Assembly (NCBI GenBank): GCA_025667525.1
Contig: CM046878.1
Span: 80,186,196-80,250,195, forward strand
Source: Glebionis coronaria
Lineage: Eukaryota; Streptophyta; Magnoliopsida; Asterales; Asteraceae
DNA: 64,000 bases
Reading direction: 5' to 3'
Shown in pieces: positions 24,810-35,517 of the stretch. The translations under genes and the position numbers were made by a program. Position 1 is the stretch's first letter, and every line of letters begins with the position of its first letter. The notes below the pieces were generated by a model. That model was not told the DNA's origin. It saw only the letters and a list, made by a program, of their open reading frames with translations, and ran no database searches.

Positions 24810-26567
24810 TTAGATGGATCGTTGCAGTAGCTTGTGGTGCACTCCATATGGTCTTCCACCAACGAATCTTTCCAAGCTCCTCATCAATCTACGTTCACGG
24901 AGCTTTTGATCAATCTTCTTGATCACGTACTTCGCCATTTGCCGATAACCCGGATGCCAATCCTCCGTCATCTCTGGCAAAGTCCCACCCGAGTTAAGAT
25001 GCTCCAACTTTCCTCTGACTTGTAGAAGAGTCCCATCACTGTACTTATAAAGCTCACCCACCCTCATAAACTTCATTAAACCTCGACTGTTCAAGTAGAA
25101 AATGCCGCAATTCGGGACAGAAATGCCGGTATAAGGACATCTATCTACATGTTGAGGTAGAACTTGATTCACTGGACGGGTTAAGTTGAGCTTCCTTTGG
25201 TAGCTTTCGACTCCCAACTGAAGATCTTCAACTCGTTTCTTGATAACAACGCTTCGTGTGAACATACGAAGTGCTGTATTCAAGGCAATGAGGTCTTCAC
25301 GAGGAATATGTGTGAGTTGATCTCGGGTCATCAGAAGCAGCATATCTTCGATATCCTCAAGGCAAATGATAGAAAAATCTCCCTGCTGGATTTTGTATTC
25401 TCTGTCATCCTCCCTTTTCAAGCGAATCTCCGTCACATGATAATAGCCATTCTTGGCTTCAGTTTTCAGCCCTAAAATACTGGAGATGCGGATATCGGAT
25501 CTAACGTTGCTTCCAGAATTGACTAGACAACAACCCCTGTACGCCCTTCGGACTCGTTCGTCCCAATGAGATGCACCTATAACAGCATACATATCATAAG
25601 TACGAGTTACCCTTGGGACCCAGAGTCGATTTACCTTTTCCTCGATCCAGGGTATTGTCCCCCAGTTGGAAGCTTTCAGCAAGGTCAAGGATGTTGCGTA
25701 CTTTGATGAACCCTTCAGAAGATACTCAAGATCATAGGTGACGAAGAAGTCGAGAGCTATCTGATTATCTTGAGTAGGATCAAGTGGAGGTGGAGCTCTT
25801 TCTGATTCATGAAGACCTGGCCGTTGAACGGTATTTAGAGCCTTCAGGATCTCATCGGCATAATACTCGAACTCCATTCGGGTTAACCGGGTTTTGGCAC
25901 GAAGTCTCTTATCCTTCAGCGCTTTCTTCACCAAAGATGGAGTAACCGAAGTCTTATACTCATGAGCAAGAAATACACATAAGTCAATCGGACTGCGGAT
26001 ACGGAGATACAAAACATCTTTGTCAGCGTCTGTGATCGGATCATATTGCGCTGCTGCCGTGATCCAAGCCTGTGGCGGTGCAGTCTCGTCTATCTCCAAC
26101 GTGTCTGCCCAGTCTCGTGTGCTTGGTTCAGGAACCGTAGATTGTTGTGCTTGTTGTAGAGGAGTAGAAACGCGAACATCTGCTGGTTCTAATTCAGGCA
26201 TCTCGGCGGTGTCATGAACGGGTGAGTGTTGTGCAGCTTCGGGTTCCGTTACTGATTCTGCAATCACAGGAGCAACAACAACAGGACTAATATGGTTAGT
26301 GGTAACAGGTATAGATACAACAATAGAGGTACCGGGAATCGATGACGCTGTAGTAGCATTCACATCGTGGCGCCACTTAGATCGTCTTGATTCCGATGAT
26401 GTTGATTTGTCCTTCTGCGCTGCATCTTTCTTGGACTTGGTTCCAGACTTAGCAGGTTTCTTGGAGCTGGTAACCTTATCTCCCTCTTTAGGCTGTTCAC
26501 CCCCATCATCATCCTCATTGTTATCCCCGTTGCTCCCCCTAGCACTCTCCTCATTACCATCACCACC

Positions 26568-26598
<31 letters not shown>

Positions 26599-28187
26599 TC
26601 CTCATCCTCATCATCATCACCATTATCGTCATCTTCATCATCCTTTTCTTCTTCTTCTTCTTCTTCACATTCTTCTTCACCCGTACCCTCTGCTTCTTCA
26701 CTTTCTTCCCTTTCTTCCTCAGGCAGAATGTGGTATGGTACCACACTTCCAAACGTTTTAAATAACCTATCATCCTCCATGATAGCGTCATTTAGGGATT
26801 TGTAAAGAGCCCGTTGAATCCTAGATTTGTCAAACGATCCAAGTTCCACCATACGAGCTTTGAGGATCTTCTTTAATTCAAAATCCGTTAACTCATAAGC
26901 AATTTTGTAGGCGGATTCCGAAGGATTGGATGACTTGATCATCAAGTTATCAGCTGCTAGTGTCTTCAACTCATCACGCAGTTTAGGCATAATGGATTCA
27001 ACAGATTCCTTCACTCTTTCTTCAACAGAAGCTTCAAGTGCTTCTTTCTGCTCCTTGTATTTATCCCTCATCGCTTGAAGTCTGGTGATACGTGCAGCAT
27101 GCTTATCAGCCTCAGCCTGCTTAACCCGAGCTAGTTCTTCTGCATGAGCTTTTCGCGTCAATTCCATATCTGCAGTGAACTTAGCAAGCATCTCCTCTTG
27201 GGCTTTCCTAGATGCTTCTTCACTTTGAGCTCGTCTATGTAGTTCTTGGCGAAGTTCATCCATTTCTCTTTTGTGATTATCCGTATGTTTATCCAACATT
27301 TCGGCCATCACCAATGCAGCCATTGTAGATGTTGCAGAGCTGCTCTGGGTTGACGGAAGAGGCTCGGTTGTTACTACGGTACTAAGGATGGGAGTTATTG
27401 GTGGTGGAAGGAATGGTGTTGAAGCCGGTCTGGTTGGTAAGGGTTGGATTGGTGGAGGTTGAGTTGCTAAGGGTTGAGTAGACACCATGATAGTAGGGGC
27501 AACGGACTCCTTTTCAACACTTGCTGAAACCGGAATGGATGTCTCCTTCGAAGTAGAATATCGTTCAGGTGATCCAAACTCATCAATATCATCTGGTTCC
27601 TCGTACTCTTCTTCAACATTTACCCTTGCACCTGAACCACTACCGCCAGTATCTTTCCTACTCCTTTGAATAGCTATTTTCATCATTTTTCTCTCCGTCT
27701 TGTCAAGAGTAGGATCAACAACATCTTCTTCGTCACGTAGACGTAACTCATCAGCCTTACCCTTTCCCTTCTTAACCTCAGTCTTTTTCTTCTTGGTTTC
27801 AGGTTCAGGTAAAGCAGCTGGTTGCTTGCGTTTACCTTTACTCTTCACTGTAGTAGACGAGTCTTCTCCAGTCTGAAGGTTTGCTTTCAGCTTCTTGATT
27901 TCTAACAGCAGTAGTTTGTAATCAGCAGAGCCTTTGATTTTCTCCGTCAGAAGATAATCGGGAATAGGACCAGGAATCACACCACCAGATGGTCCTTCAT
28001 GCCTTAGATCCACAGTATCATCAGCTTCTTCAGTGTGATAACGACTTGCTGCACGCCTATCAATAGTAGCATCATTTTTCATAAAATAATTAATGATAAG
28101 CTTGATAAATCGAGGATAAGGAAAGAAATTTGTCTTCAGCTTCTTGTTTTGGAAGAGTTGAAAGGTGAATTCTTCCCATATCAACAA
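24810..28187 (-). CDS. Extra ORF downstream of copia pol, main part (function unknown)
   Basis: About 1,125 open codons without a stop. The Met at 28187 is a TTG codon, so this is not the true start. The frame continues the ORF at 28181-28759 after a one-base-type shift. Visible parts: a helical start (LIWEEFTFQLFQ, PYPRFIKLIINYF); a basic linker (KGKRKQPAALPEPETKKKK, near residue 115); a Pro-rich stretch; a predicted coiled coil (about residues 295-400, Glu/Arg/Lys-rich); an acidic Glu/Asp tract (about 488-545); a basic Ser/Lys segment; and a folded-looking C-terminus. No viral fusion protein, signal peptide or membrane segment is seen, although the position is where SIRE elements carry an env-like gene. 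Similar ORFs occur after copia pol in Asteraceae. Nuclear location is only inferred from charge. Confidence 0.75.
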
Positions 28188-28759
28188 TGCATAATATTTG
28201 CAGCTTTGTACATGCCATAGAAGATGTTCATTATTGGACTGCGCAAAGCATCATGCCCACTTGTTTTTGGTGTAAGACATCTACTGAGAATACCCAACAA
28301 TGCTCTCCAAGGTTGTCCTACTTTAGCAGTGGTAAACTCAGACGCAACTCGTATTTCAGGACATCCAATAGCATCAAATAACTCCATGAGTTCATCTTTA
28401 GTAGGATCCCTCGAAAATGACATGCCTTTGGGTGTATCCCGTATACCAAAAATCTTACGGAAGTCTGAAACTGTGAGCGTCTGCTGCTTGTTGTCGATGG
28501 TGAAGGTGATCTTGTTTGAAGTACTCTCCTTGGTAGCCCAGAACTCATACATGTACTCATAAGGCACCGAGGCAGTACTCCTAAGGGCGTTCTTGAAATG
28601 AGAGTGATTAAGGATTGCTATGGCTACTTTAAATCCATGGTGAGTGGATTTTGAGACCTGCTTCAGCCGGTAATTGTTTGGTATGAACTTGAGGGTTCGT
28701 GCTTTAGCAATAGTGGCTTCTCTAGAGTCTTGGATTGCTTGTACTGTTGGATTAGTCAT
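28181..28759 (-). CDS. Extra ORF downstream of copia pol, N-terminal domain
   Basis: 192 codons from ATG at 28759 (MTNPTVQAIQDSREATIAKA). It contains YEYMYEFWATKE and KITFTIDNKQQTLTVSDFRK, then GMYKAANIMHC before a TGA. The pattern (helices, then a small beta segment with FTIDN and LTVSDF) is shared with hypothetical proteins next to copia elements in Asteraceae. I know no function. The stop overlaps the next frame by a few bases and that frame continues naturally with LIWEEF, so one ancestral ORF of about 1,315 codons was broken by a small indel near 28185, or expression needs a frameshift. No purpose-built slippery site is evident. Confidence 0.7.
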   Translation of the reverse strand: MTNPTVQAIQDSREATIAKARTLKFIPNNYRLKQVSKSTHHGFKVAIAILNHSHFKNALRSTASVPYEYMYEFWATKESTSNKITFTIDNKQQTLTVSDFRKIFGIRDTPKGMSFSRDPTKDELMELFDAIGCPEIRVASEFTTAKVGQPWRALLGILSRCLTPKTSGHDALRSPIMNIFYGMYKAANIMHC

Positions 28760-28895
28760 TGTATCTGCTTAAGATAAGACATGAAAGGTTGATGCACAAA
28801 AACATATAGATATATATCATTCTTACTTCTAAGCATAACACATTTCATAATCATAATACAACAAGTACATATAACATGCAAACAAACTATCAATC

Positions 28896-29121
28896 AAACA
28901 ACACTTCATCCGGAACATTCCTTCATTCGGAACTTCTTCATCCGGAACATTCCTCATTCGGAACTTCCTTCATTCGGAACTTCCTTCATTCGGAACTTCC
29001 TTCATTCGGAACTTCCTTCATTCGGAACTTCCTTCATTCGGAACTTCCTTCATTCGGAACTTCCTTCGTTCGGAACTTCCTTCATTCGGAACTTCCTTCA
29101 TTCGGAACTTCCTTCATTCGG
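28896..29121. repeat. 16-bp tandem array
   Basis: About a dozen units of AACTTCCTTCATTCGG (plus strand) with some variants at the left edge (ATCCGGAACATTCC). It passes directly into the 15-bp array to its right, which differs by one base less per unit. The long open frames it creates on both strands are repeat artefacts. Confidence 0.93.
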
Positions 29122-29412
29122 AAGTTCTTCATTCGGAAGTCCTTCATTCGGAAGTCCTTCATTCGGAAGTCCTTCATTCGGAAGTCCTTCATTCGGAAGT
29201 CCTTCATTCGGAAGTCCTTCATTCGGAAGTCCTTCATTCGGAAGTCCTTCATTCGGAAGTCCTTCATTCGGAAGTCCTTCATTCGGAAGTCCTTCATTCG
29301 GAAGTCCTTCATTCGGAAGTCCTTCATTCGGAAGTCCTTCATTCGGAAGTCCTTCATTCGGAAGTCCTTCATTCGGAAGTCCTTCATTCGGAAGTCCTTC
29401 ATTCGGAAGTTT
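29122..29412. repeat. 15-bp tandem array, about 19 units
   Basis: AAGTCCTTCATTCGG repeats without change through 29135-29400, sixteen units in 29161-29400 alone. Perfect identity implies recent amplification or homogenisation. Because 15 is a multiple of three, it gives endless FIRKS (plus) and FRMKD (minus) frames, neither of which is evidence of a gene. Confidence 0.95.
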
Positions 29413-30715
29413 ATATCCATGTTCATCCGGAACTTTTCAAACGTAGCTATGATGATTAATTCTAAGCGCGTTTGTGGGATTTAAAGCAATCTAAGGCAAC
29501 ACCACATCATCTAAGGCTATTCCGCATAAAACCCACCACAAATCCTAATCAATTACTGCTTAATAAGACACAAACCCTAATTTGGACTTAATCTTAATTA
29601 AACGAATCGTTTACCAGGAGATAGTGATGAATTAGACGAATTTTAAATCAAGGAATGATGATTATTACCTTATTAATCGAATGAGCCGGATTTAAATTGA
29701 GTAGAATGCGATTTGAAAGAACTTGTGTGTGTTAACAATGACGGCAAGATAATAATGCAGGAACAGTGAATGAAGGGGGCGGGGTGTTTGCTTTGACTTA
29801 GGTCAAAAGTTTTTTAACTTTCACACAATGTCACCTTAAGTCCCTAAATTTTCTCATTCTTTTCCTTTTTGTTTATAACTTTTCATTTTTCCTAACCCTT
29901 GTTTAACTTTCACACAACTTAGCAATCGCAATCTATTAGCACATTTCCAAAATCTAAAGTAAGTCCTATCACATTGAACGAGCCCAAGTTGTTTTCTAAA
30001 GCAATATCACTCATTTACCATTTAGCCATTAATTTTTCACAATCACTTTTGAAAAGATCGATTTAATGACGAAGATGATTTAATATTTTCTCCCCCTTAA
30101 ACGGTGACCCGTTTTCTATTTAAAGAGCTGTAGTCATTGTTTAAAGAGTCAAATATTGATGAAAGCATTTCCAATTTGTATCTTGAAAAATTTGATTCGT
30201 GGTGTCAATAAGATTTCTCTTATTTTAACAAATTAATGCACTGAGACGTACACCAATTTGTGTTAGACCAAGTTGTAAAGTAAACTTGATCCCTTTGCAT
30301 GATTTGGCTTGTAAATCACGCCCGAGAAAATTAATTCCCGTTCTGAGCCAACGTTTTCCAAGGAAATACGTGACTTTAATATGAAAACCGGGTTGCAGTC
30401 TGAAATAACTACAAGCCATTATGGGCATGTTTTAAAAATGTACAACTTTTATACGGACTCTATTTATGGCACCGTGTCAATATTGATCGACATTTCTAAG
30501 GCCGTAAATATTACCGTACTAAAAGACATGCCTGATTTAAAAACAAAAAATATTTTTGGTTTTTCTTGATTTTATAATTTTTATGGTTATTGTAGGTTTT
30601 ATATTTTTTATGGTTTTTCTTGGTTTTATATTTTTGTATTTTTCTTTTGTGGTTTATATATTTACTATAATATACATAATCACGAACAAAGGATACTCTG
30701 AATAGTTTACCACCA

Positions 30716-31357
30716 CTATTCAGCTGATTCTTCTGCCAACTCTTTGAGAGTCGCTGGAGTGAATGATTTCATGCCAAGCTTGTCGATCAAAAACTCGATT
30801 CGTCCTCGATCTAAGGCTTTGGTGAACATATCCGCCAGCTGGTACTCAGTAGTGACAAAATACAGCTCGATCACTCCGTTCTCCACCTGCTCCTTAATGA
30901 AATGGTAGCGAATGTCTATGTGCTTGGCCCGGGAGTGTTGAACATAGTTGCAGCAAAGGGCAATGGCGCTCTTGTTGTCACAATACATCGGGATTTTGTT
31001 GAATCCCAAACCATAGTCAGTTAATTGTGATCTCATCCAAAGGACTTGAGCACAACAACCGGACATGGCGATGTATTCAGCCTCCGTGCTAGAAATTGCA
31101 GTGCTTTTCTGCCTTTTTGAAGACCAACTGATCAATCTATCTCCAAGGAGTTGCACAGATCCAGAAGTGCTACGCCTCGTGTCTTGACATCCAGCATGAT
31201 CGGCATCTGCGTATGATATTAAAGCAATAGAGGAATCTTTCGGATACCATAGACCACGATGAAGTGTTCCTTTTAGATACCGAAAGATCCTTTTCACAAC
31301 ATGTAAGTGCTTTTCGGTAGGCCGAGCCTGATACCGGGCACACATGCATACGGCAAA
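30716..31357 (-). pseudogene. Copia pol, RNase H domain and C-terminus
   Basis: In frame with the RT segment upstream and separated from it only by a TAA at 31358-31360. Contains [52 protein letters not shown] (first catalytic Asp), [16 protein letters not shown] (catalytic Glu), [10 protein letters not shown] (second Asp) and [12 protein letters not shown]. These are all hallmarks of copia RNase H. It ends with ELAEESAE and a normal stop. The catalytic residues are intact, so the single upstream stop is the main visible damage here. Confidence 0.9.
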
Positions 31358-34183
31358 TTACAAATCAGGCCTGCTAGCAGTCAGATAGAGAAGGGTGCCA
31401 ATCATCCCAAGGTAAAGTGTTGGATCGACAATAGTCCCATTCCTATCTTCATCTAACTTGGATTTCTCCACCATTGGAGTGTCCACGGGGTCACAATTTT
31501 CAAAGTTATATTTCTTAAGAGATTCTAGAGCATATTTGGATTGATTAATAAAGATGCCTCTTGGATTCTGAGAAATCTGTAATCCTAAGAAAAATGAAAT
31601 TTTTCCCATCATCGACATCTGAAAGCGTGTGGACATTATCTTCTCAAAGTGATTTGACAATTCTATGTTAGTGGCAGCAAATATTATATCATCAACATAA
31701 ATTTGTACCAGAATCATGTCGTTGCCTTCCTTGAGAGTGAATAGAGTGGAGTCCACCTTGCCTTTGGAGAAGCCTTCCGAAATGAGATATGTTGAGAGGA
31801 GATCGTACCACGCGCATGGAGCTTGTTTCAACCCATAGAGAGCCTTCTTAAGCTTGTACACATGATTAGGAAACTCCGTGCTAACGAACCCATCCGGCTG
31901 ACTAACATAGACTTCTTCCCTTAGTTCACCGTTTAAAAATGCCGTCTTCACATCCATTTGATAGACGATCATATTCATATGAGCAGCATACGCAAGGAAT
32001 AGTCTAATGGCCTCCAATCGTGCAACAGGAGCAAAAGATTCTTTAAAGTCTATACCCAAGGCTTGTTTATATCCTCTAGCAACCAATCTAGCCTTATTCT
32101 TCAATACTGCACCCATCTCATCAAGTTTAACCTTATAAACCCATAACAAAGTAAGGATATTAACCTTGTCAGGGAGAGGAACTAATTCCCATACTTCAAG
32201 TCTTTGGAATTCATTTAGTTCCTCCTGCATGGCTTCAATCCAAGATGATTGAGTCATAGCCTGCTGCCAATTTTTAGGTTTAACTTCAGAGAGAAATGCA
32301 TCAAAGTAGCAATAGAGTGCACTCTCTTGTAATTGATGGCGTGTAGAGACTGGTCGATCTAGATCTCCAATGACATTCCTAATTGGGTGATCTTTTGTCC
32401 ATTTAGTGCTATGGTTTTCAATCCTAGGTGGTCTGGAGTGAACAATAGAAGGAGCTTCTTCTGAGGTAGATGCGGCTGAAGGGTTTTCAGGTATCGCTAC
32501 ACCAAAGAAAGGAAGCTCTTGTAGGCGAGCATATTCCAAGTCGTGATCAATAGAATCCTCTTCCACATCATTAGGCACAAGTAGGGGTGACGATTCAGGT
32601 GTAGTTTGAGAATCACTTGGTGAAGGTGCATCCGGTTCAATGTGAATTGAAGATGCATTAGATAAAGCTTCATTGGCTGGAGCAACAACTTCAGGAATTG
32701 GAGCTATCACTACGGGTGCTGGAACTTCATCATTTGGGGGATCAAAGAATTCGTCAAACAACGGTTGAAACAGTTTATCCCACTCGGGCCTTGATGGTGG
32801 TAAAAATGATGTAGAAGTAGGATTATTGGGAACTAATCCGGAACTAATAGCACCGGTTCCCATCTCATGAAGCGCGGGTTCAGAGCTGTGTTGCTCAGAA
32901 GCCATCGCTGTCAGCTCATCGAAATCTGCGTCCATAGTTTCTACAATCTTGCCAAGACGACGGTTATAGATTCGGTATGCTTTCTTGGACGGTGAGTAAC
33001 CAATGAAAATACCTATATCGGCTTTCGGTTGAAGCTTACCCAAGTTCTCACTATTAATGTTTGGATAACAAAGAGCACCAAACACATGAAAAAATGAAAC
33101 ATCGGGTTTACGGTCATGTAGAAGCTCATAAGGTGTTTTTCCATGGCGTTTCCGAATGATAGAATGGTTTTGGGTGAAACATGCAGTAGATATAGCCTCT
33201 GCCCACAAGAACAATGGAGCGTTCGCGTAAATAAGCATAGTCCTAGCAGCTTCCATAAGTGTACGATTCCGTCTTTCAACGACACCGTTTTGTTGTGGAG
33301 TGCGTGCAGCGGATGTTTCATGTGAGATACCAACTCCTTCATAGTAATCATGAAGAGTCTGGTTGACGAACTCTGTACCATTGTCTGTACGAATACGGCG
33401 GACAGTAGTATTCAAACGTACCTGAATGAATTTCAGAAAAGTGATGATAGCCTTCGGTGCTTCATCCTTTGTACGTAGAAATCTAACCCATGTAAACCCG
33501 GAGAAATCATCCACAATCACCAGAATGAATTTCTTACCGCTCACACTTTCAGTTCTCATTGGCCCACAAAGATCCATATGCAAAAGATGAAGTTTTTCTT
33601 GATTGGTGTCTTCAGCTTTGGGCTTGTAAGATTTCTTGGTACTTTTCCCCCTTGAACACGCGGAACATAAATGGTCCTTGTGAAATTTAAGCTTTGGAAG
33701 ACCACGAACTAATTCGTTTTTAGCCAGATGATTAATAGCATCAAAGTTAAGATGAGATAATCTGCGATGCCATAACCATGACTTGGTCTTAGATGCTTTA
33801 GAGAGAAGACATACTGGAGAGGCGGCCATCATGTCTTGTAAGGACAAGGTATAAAGATTTGCACCACAAGATCCCTTCAACAAATCTTTTCCTTCCAAGT
33901 TGCGGATGAAACAAGTGTGTTGTCGAAAAGCAACCTCAAGGTTGGAATCACAAAACTGTCCTACTGAGAATAAATTATGACCAAGACCTTCTACATAGTA
34001 TACCCTTGAAATCGTCACGTTTCCAATCTGATATTCACCATACCCCATTATCTTTGCTATATGATCATTCCCGAATTTAACCGTACCAAGAAACTTGCTG
34101 ACGAAATTTCGGAGCATCGAGCGATCTCTGGTCATATGTTTTGAACAACCGGAGTCCAAATACCACAGGATGATTTGGACCAC
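31358..34183 (-). pseudogene. Copia pol: protease, integrase and reverse transcriptase
   Basis: 941 codons. Protease core [13 protein letters not shown] (residues 8-20). Integrase zinc finger [15 protein letters not shown] with CSACSRGK. Catalytic core [16 protein letters not shown] and [12 protein letters not shown] (complete D,D-E). A Pro/Ser/Glu-rich linker. RT with [37 protein letters not shown] and the active site QIYVDDIIF. It stops at TAA 31358-31360 just after SRPDL, where copia elements have a Gln-type codon, so the TAA probably arose by C-to-T. At the 5' side the protease lies in a different frame from gag (shift near 34180). No other defect is visible, so this is a well-preserved copy. 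Confidence 0.92.
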
Positions 34184-35517
34184 CTGAAAATATCACCACA
34201 CAAAGACAATGTAGAGGTATCGGAATCTGAGTGTTCCTTGTTATTAGCAGGTACAGATTTAATAATCTTAGATTTGCTAACTCTAGGTTTCTTAGATTTC
34301 CTAGCCTTTTTCTTCCTAGTTGGTGGTGTAGATTCTAGTTGGCTTAAATCCTGAGGTATTTCTTCACTGATAGGCACTATAGTGGGGGCTGACCTAATTA
34401 AAGGGCGCTGTTTCCATACTTGAGTGCGAGTGTTCCTAACTAAAGGACGCTCAGACCTAACCTCAATGGATGCATTCCTAGTTAAAGGGCACATTTTTCC
34501 ATCTAATGTAAAGGTCCTACCAGTGGGACGCCATTGCCAGCCAACCTGGGCACGAGTTCTACCCGTTGGCTTCCATTCAAGACCATTCCTAATGGCATTC
34601 ATTTCATTCACATGATCAATAAGACACAAATCATGACGTTGGGAAAACATACATTCATTACAATTCCAACATTTTAAATCAGAATTCACAAATGGTTTAG
34701 GCTTCTGCACAGGCGCAGAGCTTTTAGTCTTAACATGATTCTTCTTATTTAAAACTGAACTAACATTCCTATGGTGATCTTCTACTTTCTTCTTTTTGGC
34801 ACTACTAGTGGAGGGCTTGATCTTATCTTTCTTGAGTGGCGATCCTTTAGCCTTAGTAGTCTCTTTTAATCCTGTAGAAGGCAAAGTGGGAATATTAGCA
34901 ACAGATTTTAAAGGTGCCTTACTTGATTGTGCCAATGACGGTTTTGCTCCTGGAGTCTTATTAAATGGAGTTACAGCAATGGGCCTATTAGTGAGTAGTG
35001 CAGAACCTGGTGTACCTATGTATTGCAAATATGCTAAGCAATATTGAACTCGCTTAATATATTCATGAGCCGAATAATAGTAGCTACTTGAGGGATCTAA
35101 GGCATAAAGATCGTCTAAGATATCCCTAACAAGATCTACATGCTTAATGGCATTCCTCATATAATCATCGTAGGTAACCGGGTTTCTCTTATGAAGCGGG
35201 TTCTTATAAAGCACTACTGACTTGGTTGTTAGAGCACTAGTGGACGGTGCAGAGTCGGTAGCTAAGTTATCAACAACTTCTTGTCGGGTGAGAAGAAGTG
35301 TCTCCTTTAACTCGGCCAAAACCATGTTTTTGTCAATGAGCAGGATGTTTAAGTCAGAGATTTCCTCACATTTTTGGTTCAGTTGTTCAACATAAAATTG
35401 TTGCTGTGCCGCATTAAAAGCGAAGCGTTCTTCTAGTGAACCATAAAGTTTGGACATTCCCTGTCTTGCACGATCCATCTCCCCTAGAATAGACGAAAGT
35501 CTAATTTCTAAGGCCTA
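34132..35517 (-). pseudogene. Copia gag-pol linker region (gag C-terminal part)
   Basis: Continues the gag frame after TAG 35515-35517. Coiled-coil-prone start (EERFAFNAAQQQFYVEQLNQ, LLIDKNMVLAELKETLLL), Lys/Ser-rich middle, a CWNCNECMF segment with HDLCLIDHVN (a possible second metal-binding knuckle), then repeats of the WKPTGRTRAQVGWQWRPTGR kind. This linker is characteristic of one Asteraceae-rich copia group and sits between capsid and protease. The frame ends in QNI and a stop, overlapping by about 50 bp the pol frame that starts with the protease. Confidence 0.82.

Larger units (their letters stand above)
28760..30715 (-). other. Spacer between pol and the extra ORF
   Basis: About 2 kb without credible genes. 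It contains the tandem arrays at 28896-29412 and a purine tract at 30090-30102 (minus). The downstream ORF must be reached by splicing or its own promoter, since pol ends at 30716. I see no clear TATA element. Confidence 0.55.

Noticed and set aside
26299..26805. Plus-strand Ser-rich ORF of 168 codons
   Set aside because: It is the antisense of the Glu/Asp tract of the extra copia ORF (GAA/GAT codons give Ser-rich antisense).
24810..28759. Envelope glycoprotein gene
   Set aside because: Position fits, but there is no signal peptide, no membrane segment, no Cys-rich ectodomain, and a long acidic tract instead.
28896..29412. CRISPR-like regular repeats
   Set aside because: Units are 15-16 bp and directly tandem with no unique spacers; eukaryotic context; an internal minisatellite of the copia element.
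28876..29484. ORFs of FIRKS and FRMKD repeats on both strands
   Set aside because: They arise because a 15-bp unit without stops is read in frame; no start context or conservation suggests a protein.
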